This document shows positions 1 through 6,190 of a DNA stretch of 8,419 nt, in pieces. Each line of letters begins with the position of its first letter. Position 1 is the stretch's first letter. The notes beneath the pieces were generated by a model that was not told the DNA's origin, made no database searches, and saw nothing but the letters and a program-made list of their open reading frames with translations. Made by a program: the position numbers and the translations under genes. Source of the DNA: Candidatus Blautia equi (GTDB lineage: Bacteria; Bacillota; Clostridia; Lachnospirales; Lachnospiraceae); assembly GCA_018064695.1 (NCBI GenBank), contig JAGHUU010000091.1:1-8419 (forward strand), given 5' to 3'.

Positions 1-2
1 TG

Positions 3-59
3 TATCGCGCCATTCATGGCATCCTGAACAGTTTTGAAGTGCAGGAAGCGCATGCTTAA
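3..59 (+). CDS. C-terminal end of a probable TetR/AcrR-family regulator (partial)
   Basis: Only the last 18 codons and a TAA stop are in the window; the gene begins off the left edge. The visible residues include RAIHGILNSFEVQE. This resembles the helix near the C-terminus of TetR regulators with a WHG-type ligand domain, where an (A/L)HG motif is followed by a hydrophobic helix. The stop lies 16 bases before the methyltransferase start, and the ribosome binding site of that gene sits in the gap, so the two are probably co-transcribed. The assignment rests on a very short stretch and the DNA-binding domain is not visible. Reading frame and stop are clear; the family is a guess. Confidence 0.45.
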   Translation, partial: YRAIHGILNSFEVQEAHA

Positions 60-75
60 ACCGAGGTGACGATCT

Positions 76-699
76 ATGAAAAAACACAATCCTTTTGAAA
101 CAGGTGCAGCAGAATACGATAGCTGGTTTCAGGAAAATGCGGCAATATTCCAGTCTGAGCTGTCTGCCATTCGCGCCTGTTTTCTCTCTGATAAAAAAAC
201 ATTGGAAATCGGTATTGGTACCGGAGCTTTTGCCCTGCCGCTCGGCATAAAGGAAGGGTTGGAGCCCTCGGAAGACATGGCAGCCATCTGCGAAGCCAAA
301 GGAATCCATGTTGAACGAGGTGAAGCGGAAGAGCTTCCCTATGAGTCCGGCAGTTATGAGCAGATTGCGATGATTACGGTGGATTGCTTTCTGAATGATA
401 TCGATCAGGCACTGGAGGAGATCCGGCGGGTTCTGACACCGGATGGCAATTTTATCATGGCGTTTCTGGACCGTGAGACTCCGCTGGGGCAAATCTATGA
501 AGCGGGAAAAGAAGACGATCCCATCTATCGATATGCCACTCTTAGAAGCAGTGAGGAGATCCTGACGCTCCTTCAGAAGCATCATTTCACCATTACCGGA
601 ATCTGCCAGACTGTCACAGAACTGGTAAACAAAGAACAACCGGTTCTGAAGGGGTATGGAAAGGGTGTCTTTGTCGCAGTACAGGCAAAAAAACAGTAA
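76..699 (+). CDS. Class I SAM-dependent methyltransferase (Methyltransf_11-like)
   Basis: This is a 207-residue soluble protein with the Rossmann-like methyltransferase fold. Motif I, which binds SAM, is LEIGIGTG at residues 43-50. The post-I acidic position is E63 in LEPSEDM. The stretch GEAEELPYESGSYE, around residues 82-95, fits motifs II and III of the UbiE/Methyltransf_11 group, and LEEIRRVLTPDGNFIMAF is the classic motif ahead of strand 5. The length is normal for a stand-alone small-molecule methyltransferase. The ATG at 76 is preceded by GAGGTGA at 63-69, which decides the start. It follows a probable TetR-type gene by 16 bases, suggesting a regulator-enzyme pair. The substrate cannot be read from the sequence; small metabolites or xenobiotics are typical for the family. 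Confidence 0.85.
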   Translation: MKKHNPFETGAAEYDSWFQENAAIFQSELSAIRACFLSDKKTLEIGIGTGAFALPLGIKEGLEPSEDMAAICEAKGIHVERGEAEELPYESGSYEQIAMITVDCFLNDIDQALEEIRRVLTPDGNFIMAFLDRETPLGQIYEAGKEDDPIYRYATLRSSEEILTLLQKHHFTITGICQTVTELVNKEQPVLKGYGKGVFVAVQAKKQ

Positions 700-706
700 T
701 GAATAA

Positions 707-777
707 AGGGTCTGCCCCTTATCGAAAAACATCGAATCAATCTCGATATTTTCGACAGGGGACAGACCCTGTTTTTT
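707..777 (+). terminator. Long three-tier hairpin terminator between converging genes
   Basis: AGGGTCTGCCCCT (707-719) pairs with AGGGGACAGACCCT (757-770) with one bulged base. Inside it TCGAAAA (722-728) pairs with TTTTCGA (749-755), and ATCGA (731-735) pairs with TCGAT (743-747). Six T residues follow at 772-777, so on the plus strand it is a standard intrinsic terminator for the methyltransferase. The T-run overlaps the stop codon of the converging hydrolase gene (776-778). On the minus strand the same stem is followed by a weaker TTTATT tract, so it may act in both directions. The GGGTCTG(T)CCCC arms resemble dispersed REP-like repeats. Confidence 0.8.
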
Positions 778-1564
778 AACAGAATTCTTTAAAATTATCC
801 ATCACCTGGAGTTGTAATTTCTCCAACTCAATGCCTCTTCTTTCAGCAAAGTACTGCATATTCTCAGAGAGGATCTCCGGAATCATGGTATTCTCAGCCT
901 TTTCAAGATTGAGTGCCCATGCAATCGCTTCCAGACCATCGGTTTCAAAAAACACCCGGTTCAAAGGAATCTGATCCATCAGAAGCTTTCGGGCTGAATG
1001 CGTCTTTTCATTTCCAAGAAAGCCGCAATCTCTTCCAATTCGGCTGCTGTCCGGCCCCAAAGTAAAATAACAATCCTTATCCAGGAGCTTTTCCACCAGA
1101 TCCGGTTCTCCCGGAAACCAATGCATCAGAATCTTTCCGGGATAGTCCAGAATCATTTCCACGGTTTCCCGCTCTCTTCCATCGCTATGAACTACGATAG
1201 GTTTCTTCAGATCGGCTGCAATCCGGAGCTGTTGTTCCAGAACTTTTTTCTGCACGGATAAGGGCGCCTCACTCATAGAACCATCCAGTCCCAGTTCGCC
1301 TACTGCACGGCATCCTGGGAAAATGTCCATATAATCCGAAACCTGATACAGGTGAGCAAACCATGGATGAATGGCAAAGGTTCCATAGACTTCCTCGCGA
1401 TCAAGAAAATCACTCAGCTCTTCCCATTCTTTCGGTGATCCACAGGAATAACAGGTCAGAATACCGGATTCTTTTTTCAGTTCTACTTCCCGAAGCTGCT
1501 CTTCGTAAGAAGTCTTATCCCGCTCCGGAAGATGTGAATGCATATCGATCATATATGTATTCAT
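776..1564 (-). CDS. TatD-family metal-dependent hydrolase, last gene of the TPP-controlled operon
   Basis: The protein has 262 residues, the usual TatD length (about 250-265), in the amidohydrolase-like TIM-barrel superfamily. Expected metal ligands are visible: the DxHxH motif (D7, H9, H11), E90 in AVGELGLDG, H126 in PIVVHSDGRE, H148 in LMHWFPG and D209 in ETDG; the IHP motif is at 65-67. An intact two-metal hydrolase site is therefore likely. The frame opens further upstream (Met at 1636), but that lies inside the ATPase gene. The ATG at 1564 has AGGGGGA just upstream and starts one base after the ATPase TAA, so I chose it. The last position in a thiamine-precursor transport operon suggests it acts on the imported compound. 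TatD relatives are also DNases or housekeeping enzymes, so the substrate is open. Confidence 0.88.
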   Translation of the reverse strand: MNTYMIDMHSHLPERDKTSYEEQLREVELKKESGILTCYSCGSPKEWEELSDFLDREEVYGTFAIHPWFAHLYQVSDYMDIFPGCRAVGELGLDGSMSEAPLSVQKKVLEQQLRIAADLKKPIVVHSDGRERETVEMILDYPGKILMHWFPGEPDLVEKLLDKDCYFTLGPDSSRIGRDCGFLGNEKTHSARKLLMDQIPLNRVFFETDGLEAIAWALNLEKAENTMIPEILSENMQYFAERRGIELEKLQLQVMDNFKEFC

Positions 1565-1565
1565 G

Positions 1566-2303
1566 TTATTTATCCCCCTGCTTGATGATGCGATAAATTT
1601 CTGCACGCATTTCCCCCTGGCGGTACAGCCAGTCACGATCTCTGTCGCGCTCCTCTATCACAATTTCTTTTCGAATTCCTTCTCCGGGCTTGCCAAGGAT
1701 CAATATCCGATCAGACAAATAGATCGCTTCGTCTGTATCGTGCGTAACCAGAAGCGTAGATTTTTTTAGATCTGTAGAGATCTGCCGCAGCCAATCCTGC
1801 ATATCTCCTCGCGTAATGACATCCAGAGCACCGAAGGGTTCATCTAAAAGATAAATATCCGCTTCACAGAGAGTCGTTCTGAGGAATGCCGCTCTCTGCT
1901 TCATACCTCCGGATAATTCATCCGGATAGCTATTCTCGTATCCTTCCAGACCAAAACGTTTCATCTGCTCCAGAGCATATTTTTTCATTTCCTGTTTTTT
2001 CTTATGAATTTCTCCATACAAACAGACATTATCCAGAATCGTCTTCCAGGGAAGCAGCAGATCCTTTTGCGGCATATAGGCGAAATGCTTACTCATACCT
2101 CTCACCTGTGTGCCATCAATACGAATTTCACCTGAATCCGGTTTCAATATACCTGCAAGCAGATTGAGCAGAGTAGACTTTCCACATCCGGATGGCCCCA
2201 GAATACTGACAAATTCTCCTTCTGAGATTGAGAAAGAGATATCTTTGATTACCTGTTTGGATCCATAATGGAAATTCAATCCTTCAACATTCAGTTTACT
2301 CAT
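1566..2303 (-). CDS. thiZ: ABC transporter ATPase, ThiZ-like (SsuB/TauB-type family)
   Basis: A 245-residue ATP-binding subunit that should power uptake through the permease encoded upstream. All nucleotide-binding motifs are intact: Walker A GPSGCGKST (36-44), Q-loop around Q79 in YMPQKDLLLPW, signature LSGGMKQR (130-137), Walker B IYLLDEPFGALD (150-161) and the switch histidine H188 in LLVTHD. The PQ..LLPW context is typical of ATPases of the nitrate/sulfonate/taurine/thiamine-precursor importer group. Its ATG overlaps the TGA of the binding protein as ATGA, implying translational coupling. The thi name comes from the TPP riboswitch in the operon leader rather than from the ATPase sequence, which does not reveal substrate. 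Confidence 0.9.
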   Translation of the reverse strand: MSKLNVEGLNFHYGSKQVIKDISFSISEGEFVSILGPSGCGKSTLLNLLAGILKPDSGEIRIDGTQVRGMSKHFAYMPQKDLLLPWKTILDNVCLYGEIHKKKQEMKKYALEQMKRFGLEGYENSYPDELSGGMKQRAAFLRTTLCEADIYLLDEPFGALDVITRGDMQDWLRQISTDLKKSTLLVTHDTDEAIYLSDRILILGKPGEGIRKEIVIEERDRDRDWLYRQGEMRAEIYRIIKQGDK

Positions 2304-3289
2304 TTCTCCAGAAATTCATTGGTATACAGCTCGGAAGAATCGATAGTTTCTTCCAGAACACCGTATTCCACCATAACTTCCATGAAATCAGTCCATGCGC
2401 TGTCTCTCATCTCGCCCCATACTTCCTGATCCTGCATAAAACGATCTGCCAGAAGCTCCTGGGATTTTTTCAGCATTTCCACATCACTGTCTACACAGTA
2501 TTTGGCAAGCAGTTCTGCAGCTGCATCCGGATCTTCGATACATTCCATATAACCTTTTTTTGTTGCACGAAGGAATGCACGGATGGTTTCAGGGTCATTC
2601 TCGATCATCTCATTGCTGGTTACGATAAGAGTTGTATAATAGTCAAGACGCTCATCAACATCACTGCAATAAGTCATGTTCAGCTTGCATCCATTCATAT
2701 CTGCAATCACACAGTCCCATCCTTCGTAGAACCAGAGAAGATCTACGCCTTTACCGAGTGCTTCAAAGCCGGTTCCATCTGAAATAATAGTAGTAAGCTT
2801 ACTAAAGTCAGCATCATAGTGATCCATCATAACATGAAGCATTTCCTCTTCGCCTGTTCCACCCCATCCGGCAAAGGTTTTTCCTTCCCAGTCTGCAGGG
2901 GATTCAATTCCGCTATCTGCCAGGGAAACAATACCGGAAGTATTATGCGGAATTACGGTTGCGATAGCTTTGACAGGAAGCGGATCTTCTGTTGTATGTG
3001 AGAAGGTAACGTCCTCATGATAAGTAATACCGAAATCACCCTTTCCCTGTGCAACTAAGGTGGAGGCGGTACTGTCTGTTGGCTCGATAATGTTTACATT
3101 CAGACCTTCTTCCGCATAGTAGCCTTTCTCCATTGCAATATACATTCCGGTGTGATTAGTATTAGGCACATAATCAAGAATTACCGTGATATCCTTCATT
3201 TCTTCTGCGGATGCGGTGAAGGAAGTTCCCAGCAGCATAGCGCCGGAAAGAGTGAGTGTTAACAGACTTTTCCATACATTTTTTTTCAT
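2300..3289 (-). CDS. thiY: NMT1/THI5-type substrate-binding protein, ThiY-like
   Basis: This is the extracytoplasmic solute-binding subunit, expected to capture a thiamine pyrimidine precursor such as HMP or formylaminopyrimidine. The 329-residue chain opens with a Sec signal peptide: basic MKKNVWK, a hydrophobic core to about residue 21, and a probable type I cleavage site after ASA at 26-28. The mature part begins with ITVILDYVPNTNHTGMYIAMEKGYY, the hallmark N-lobe of the NMT1/THI5 family, and has GKGDFGITYHED (82-93) and WFYEGWD (186-192). Unlike most Gram-positive binding proteins it has no lipobox cysteine. I chose the Met at 3289 because GAGGA lies just upstream (3297-3301) and the signal peptide begins there; the 77-residue upstream extension runs through the permease gene in another frame. 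The transported ligand is inferred from the riboswitch. Confidence 0.88.
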   Translation of the reverse strand: MKKNVWKSLLTLTLSGAMLLGTSFTASAEEMKDITVILDYVPNTNHTGMYIAMEKGYYAEEGLNVNIIEPTDSTASTLVAQGKGDFGITYHEDVTFSHTTEDPLPVKAIATVIPHNTSGIVSLADSGIESPADWEGKTFAGWGGTGEEEMLHVMMDHYDADFSKLTTIISDGTGFEALGKGVDLLWFYEGWDCVIADMNGCKLNMTYCSDVDERLDYYTTLIVTSNEMIENDPETIRAFLRATKKGYMECIEDPDAAAELLAKYCVDSDVEMLKKSQELLADRFMQDQEVWGEMRDSAWTDFMEVMVEYGVLEETIDSSELYTNEFLEK

Positions 3290-3319
3290 AGCATTTTCCT
3301 CGTTTCTTTTTTCTATAGT

Positions 3320-3338
3320 AAAACGGTTTTTCCGTTTT
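3320..3338 (-). other. Small hairpin between permease and binding-protein genes
   Basis: In the 56-base gap between the two genes, AAAACGG (3320-3326) and CCGTTTT (3332-3338) form a 7-bp stem with a 5-base loop. On the minus-strand transcript no U-tract follows directly, so it is unlikely to stop transcription fully. It sits just ahead of the ribosome binding site of the binding protein. Such intercistronic stems often protect the downstream message and raise binding-protein output relative to permease; that role is inferred here. Confidence 0.45.
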
Positions 3339-3345
3339 CTATGCA

Positions 3346-4101
3346 TTATTTTTTCCTGCGATTCATGGGAAGAACCAGATATGCAAACAGTTTTACCAGC
3401 CAGTTCATGAAAAGGCTGAGCAGGATGATCATCAGAACACAGGCAAAAACTTTGTCCATCAGATAATTGTTTTTGGCACGGATCAGATAATAGCCCAGGC
3501 CACTCTGCGATGCGATCCACTCTCCTACTACAGCACCGCTGATACTATATGTGGCAGCAACCTTCATGCCGGACAGCAGCGAGATCATTGCGGATGGCAG
3601 CTTTACGATGCGATACATCTGCCAGGGGGAGCCCCCGTAAGTTCGAACCAGGTTCTCATAACCCGGATCTATGGTTCCAAGTCCATCACAAAAATTTACA
3701 ACGATAGGAAAAAAACACATCAGCACTACCGTCAAAATCTTTGGTGCATAACCAAAACCCAGATAAATGATAAAAATCGGGGTCAGAACAATTACAGGGA
3801 CGGTCTGTGACACCACCAGAACAGGATACAGGCAATCCCGTACCAGCGGAAAAGCATCCATAATAATACCAATCATCACACCGATCACCAGCGAAATGGC
3901 CATGCCGACCAAAGCCTCCATGACTGTTGTTCCGGAATGATACAGATAATCCGGTATATTGTGGAATAAGGCACTTACGACCGATGAGGGGGCAGGAAGC
4001 ACATACATAGGTACCTGAAATAAGCGAACCACCATTTCCCAGAAGAAAAGCAATGCCACGATCATCAAAGCAGGTGCCGCTTTACGTAGTTTATCTTTCA
4101 T
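3346..4101 (-). CDS. thiX: ABC transporter permease, ThiX-like
   Basis: A 251-residue inner-membrane permease of the BPD_transp_1 (MetI-like) fold. Hydrophobic segments lie around residues 10-28, 60-84, 92-115, 120-137, 172-197 and 217-245, consistent with about six helices. The cytoplasmic coupling loop that docks on the ATPase is at 149-180, with YGGSPWQMYRIVKLPSAM fitting the EAA-loop pattern (G, then LP, then G). Helix 5 carries VVGEWIASQSGLGY, typical of the SsuC/TauC/ThiX group. The start at 4101 has AAAGGAG upstream (4109-4115). A longer frame to 4206 would read through the leader terminator hairpin and is rejected. It is the first gene after the TPP riboswitch. Confidence 0.88.
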   Translation of the reverse strand: MKDKLRKAAPALMIVALLFFWEMVVRLFQVPMYVLPAPSSVVSALFHNIPDYLYHSGTTVMEALVGMAISLVIGVMIGIIMDAFPLVRDCLYPVLVVSQTVPVIVLTPIFIIYLGFGYAPKILTVVLMCFFPIVVNFCDGLGTIDPGYENLVRTYGGSPWQMYRIVKLPSAMISLLSGMKVAATYSISGAVVGEWIASQSGLGYYLIRAKNNYLMDKVFACVLMIILLSLFMNWLVKLFAYLVLPMNRRKK

Positions 4102-4163
4102 GCACACACTCCTTTGTATTATAAAATCCAGACTAAGGTTACGGATTGAATTTCCAATGAAAT

Positions 4164-4197
4164 AAAAAAGCGGCAGGATCAAACAGATCATGCCGCT
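4164..4197 (-). terminator. Riboswitch-controlled intrinsic terminator in the thi leader
   Basis: On the minus strand AGCGGCA (4197-4191) pairs with TGCCGCT (4175-4169). An inner GATC pairs with GATC (4189-4186 with 4180-4177) across one mismatch, and UUUUU follows at 4168-4164. It lies between the TPP aptamer and the permease start, the expected place for an expression platform. TPP binding should favour this hairpin and stop transcription of the uptake operon. The competing antiterminator was not resolved by eye. Confidence 0.85.
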
Positions 4198-4239
4198 AAT
4201 AAGCAAAAACAGAACATAAAACTTCCTGTCTTCTCTATG

Positions 4240-4322
4240 TTTCCTATGACAGCATTACCTGTACAGGTTCAAAGGGTCAAAACTATTACGCTTACTCTCA
4301 GGCCACAGGGACCTCCCCTATT
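4240..4322 (-). promoter_or_regulatory. TPP riboswitch (THI element) aptamer
   Basis: Read on the minus strand the element has the conserved blocks in order: GGGGAG (4318-4313), CUGAGA (4301-4296), ACCCUUU (4277-4271), GAACCUG (4270-4264), and a P5 stem ACAG-GUAAUG-CUGU (4262-4249) holding the conserved UAAU. CAUAGGA then closes the aptamer. These match the pyrimidine- and pyrophosphate-sensing parts of the THI box. The P3 arm looks very short (GGUC with GGCC). A clear P1 stem was not found by eye, so the outer bounds are approximate. A terminator hairpin lies about 45 bases downstream, so control is probably by transcription attenuation, with TPP switching off the transporter and hydrolase genes. 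Confidence 0.93.
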
Positions 4323-4415
4323 ATGTAGTTGTGCTTTCTTTGCACCAACAGAAAGTATTGAAAATCATTTAAAATAAAAAATCTATCAGAAGTTCTTTCT
4401 GTGTTACAGTTCACT

Positions 4416-4448
4416 CGTATAGGCAATCACTTGCTGATTGACTATACG
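4416..4448. repeat. Imperfect 14-bp inverted repeat in the spacer after cbiO
   Basis: CGTATAGGCAATCA (4416-4429) and TGATTGACTATACG (4435-4448) pair over 14 positions with a single mismatch, leaving a 5-base loop CTTGC. A further GTTCA/TGAAC pair (4409-4413 and 4459-4463) and a direct repeat TACAGTT (4405 and 4453) flank it. No U-tract follows on either strand, so it is not a standard terminator, although it lies 30-60 bases after the cbiO stop. It could end cbiO messages by another route, be a protein-binding site, or be a leftover of an inserted element. The rest of 4331-4478 shows an 8-bp inverted pair, ACAGAAAG at 4348 with CTTTCTGT at 4395, and no gene. Confidence 0.6.
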
Positions 4449-4478
4449 CCAATACAGTTGAACGGACCTTTCTGTACA

Positions 4479-5198
4479 TTACCGTCTCTGATAGCAGAAT
4501 GGCAGCTCCAGGTGGCATTCTTCCAGAAGCTGCTGATTGGTCAGGATCTCCTCCGCCGGACCGTCGGCGTAGATGCCGCCGTGGTTCATAAGAATGACTC
4601 TGTCGCAGGTATCCAGGATCATGTCAAGATCGTGGGAGGCGATGAGTTTGGTCTCCGGCAGCTCGTTCAGGTTGTTGATCAGGTTTCTTCTGTTGTAAGG
4701 GTCCAGGGCGATGGATGGCTCATCCATGAGGATGATGCGCGGTTTCATGGCAAGAATAGTAGCAATGCAGGCCATGCGCTTCTCTCCGCCGGACATCTTA
4801 TAGTTTTCTTTATATTTCAGGTGGGAAATGCCTGTGCGCTCCAGCGCTTCATCCACGCAGGCTTCCACCTCTTCTTTGCTCATGCCGTAGTTCCTTGGGC
4901 CGCAAGCGATGTCGTCGTAAACGGTTGGCATAAAGAGCTGACTATCGGAATCCTGCAGTACAAATCCAAGGCTCTTCCGCACTTCTGCCAGATTTTTCTT
5001 TTCTACTTCCAGACCGCACACTTTGATGCTGCCCTCATGCCCAACCAGACCGGTGAGCATCTTTAAAAGGGTGGATTTTCCGGTTCCGTTGGCGCCTATG
5101 AGTCCCACTTTCTCACCCTCCCGAATGTGAAGGGAAAGCCCCGGAATGATCTTCTTTTCTTTATCGTATCCAAAGGATGCGTTTTCTATTTTAATCAT
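4479..5198 (-). CDS. cbiO: Energy-coupling factor ATPase, CbiO/NikO-like
   Basis: A 239-residue ATP-binding subunit of an ECF transporter for nickel or cobalt. Motifs are complete: Walker A GANGTGKST (35-43), Q82 in VLQDSDSQLFMPTVYDDIACG, signature MSGGEKR (135-141), Walker B IILMDEPS (155-162) and the switch histidine H189 in ASHD. The LQDxDxQLF...DDIACGPRNxG context is specific to ECF A-subunits, and ending soon after LELPF is normal for CbiO. The ATG at 5198 is preceded by AGAGGAG (5209-5215), located at the very end of cbiQ, whose stop is at 5219, so the two are co-transcribed. Only one ATPase gene is present, as usual for dedicated (group I) metal systems. Metal identity cannot be read from this subunit. 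Confidence 0.92.
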   Translation of the reverse strand: MIKIENASFGYDKEKKIIPGLSLHIREGEKVGLIGANGTGKSTLLKMLTGLVGHEGSIKVCGLEVEKKNLAEVRKSLGFVLQDSDSQLFMPTVYDDIACGPRNYGMSKEEVEACVDEALERTGISHLKYKENYKMSGGEKRMACIATILAMKPRIILMDEPSIALDPYNRRNLINNLNELPETKLIASHDLDMILDTCDRVILMNHGGIYADGPAEEILTNQQLLEECHLELPFCYQRR

Positions 5199-5218
5199 AA
5201 CTTATGATCTCCTCTAAC

Positions 5219-6019
5219 TCATACAAACAGATTGCCGATCAATACAGAGAGATTCACGTATCTCAGCAGGAGGAAGAATAAGATCCATCCAAGAAGATAA
5301 CCGATATCTGTTTTCTGTATTCTGGATTCCCTGGCGTAATAAAAGCTTCCGGTAAATCCACGCATCTGCATGCTCTGATACAGGTTCTGGGAACGGTCCA
5401 TGCTGCGGATCAGAAGCTGTCCCACAAAGGAGCCCCAGGCGGAAAAATGCAGACCCTTCTGGCCCGGTGCGCGAAGGGAATAAGCGTTCATCATGGTTCC
5501 GGCCTCTTTTAATAAAAGGCTGATGTAGCGGTATGTGATGAGAAGCTGGGTCACCAGCACATCCGGGATCTTCAGCATACTGAGGGCATAGCAGATCTGC
5601 TCAATGTTGGTGGTGGCGATCAGCAAGAAGGATGCCATCAGGGAAAAGACGCCTTTTAAAAGCAGCGTTACGAAAGAAATCATACCGCTGGAGATGGATA
5701 AAGCGCCAAGCTGCATAACCACCTGACGGTCCAGAATAGGGTTCCAGATGCCAACGGCGCATACCAGCGGCAGAATAAAGCGCATTTTATAAAAGCATAC
5801 CCGCATGGAGATACCGCTCAGCTGAAAAAGCAGCACCGGGTAAAGCACCATGGGGATCAAGGCGCTTAACTGATCCTTGGAAAATGATACCACGATCATA
5901 ATATATGCAATTGTTACCAGAAGCTTTACCAACGGGTGGCGCCTGTGAACGGCGGAATCCAGCTTTGACAAAGCATCCAGATCTGCGAGCTCCAGCATCG
6001 CATTTGTCATTTGATCCAT
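5219..6019 (-). CDS. cbiQ: Energy-coupling factor transmembrane protein, CbiQ/NikQ-like
   Basis: A 266-residue membrane protein (EcfT) that links the ATPase to the metal-binding S-component. Hydrophobic segments are visible around residues 32-47, 52-69, 80-92, 112-136, 153-170 and 238-262. The long cytoplasmic helices carry the two coupling motifs that contact the ATPases: YSLRAPGQKG at 180-189 and MQMRGFTG at 217-224, the latter within the SMDRSQNLYQSMQMRGF region typical of CbiQ. The start at 6019 has AGGAA seven bases upstream; Met4 (6010) is a poorer alternative because of spacing. cbiO follows within 21 bases. A terminator-like hairpin and a candidate promoter lie between this gene and cbiM. 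Confidence 0.9.
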   Translation of the reverse strand: MDQMTNAMLELADLDALSKLDSAVHRRHPLVKLLVTIAYIMIVVSFSKDQLSALIPMVLYPVLLFQLSGISMRVCFYKMRFILPLVCAVGIWNPILDRQVVMQLGALSISSGMISFVTLLLKGVFSLMASFLLIATTNIEQICYALSMLKIPDVLVTQLLITYRYISLLLKEAGTMMNAYSLRAPGQKGLHFSAWGSFVGQLLIRSMDRSQNLYQSMQMRGFTGSFYYARESRIQKTDIGYLLGWILFFLLLRYVNLSVLIGNLFV

Positions 6020-6065
6020 TTATATTCCTGTCTTTCTTATCTATCTATTAAAAATGCCAATCTCT

Positions 6066-6094
6066 ATCTTATCTTATTCCGGCTCATTTTTCAA
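6066..6094 (-). promoter_or_regulatory. Candidate promoter for cbiQO
   Basis: On the minus strand TTGAAA (-35; 6094-6089) and TAAGAT (-10; 6071-6066) are separated by exactly 17 bases. The first matches TTGACA in 5 of 6 positions, the second TATAAT in 4 of 6. It lies after the cbiM terminator-like hairpin and about 47 bases before the cbiQ start, so cbiQO could be transcribed independently of cbiM. Predicted from hexamers only. Confidence 0.45.
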
Positions 6095-6125
6095 ATGTCT
6101 TTCTTTCATTCTGACATTATCACAT

Positions 6126-6164
6126 AAAATAAGGCGAAACACATCACATGTTTCGCCTTATTTT
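6126..6164 (-). terminator. Perfect 16-bp hairpin terminator after cbiM
   Basis: AAAATAAGGCGAAACA (6126-6141) and its exact complement (6149-6164) flank a 7-base loop. The GC core has an A-tract on one side and TTATTTT on the other, the classic form of a bidirectional intrinsic terminator. It begins 27 bases after the cbiM stop (6191) and precedes cbiQ in the same direction. It should end or attenuate the cbiM transcript before cbiQO. Confidence 0.82.
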
Positions 6165-6190
6165 ACGCGTATTTTATTTCCGAGGAGATT

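Noticed and set aside
3290..3520. Upstream start for the binding protein at 3520
   Set aside because: It overlaps the permease in another frame and would bury the signal peptide. The Met at 3289 fits the ribosome binding site and secretion signal.
4102..4206. Upstream start for the permease at 4206, adding 35 residues
   Set aside because: The extension would be encoded by the riboswitch terminator hairpin. The Met at 4101 has a near-perfect ribosome binding site.
4319..4347. TTGGTG-17-CATAAT as the thi operon promoter on the minus strand
   Set aside because: The hexamers are attractive, but the start site would fall inside the conserved GGGGAG of the aptamer and remove its 5' strand. The true promoter is probably further upstream and was not found.
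4401..5066. Long plus-strand open frame of 221 codons
   Set aside because: It lies antisense over cbiO, whose motifs are complete. It begins inside the inverted repeat and shows no recognisable family features.
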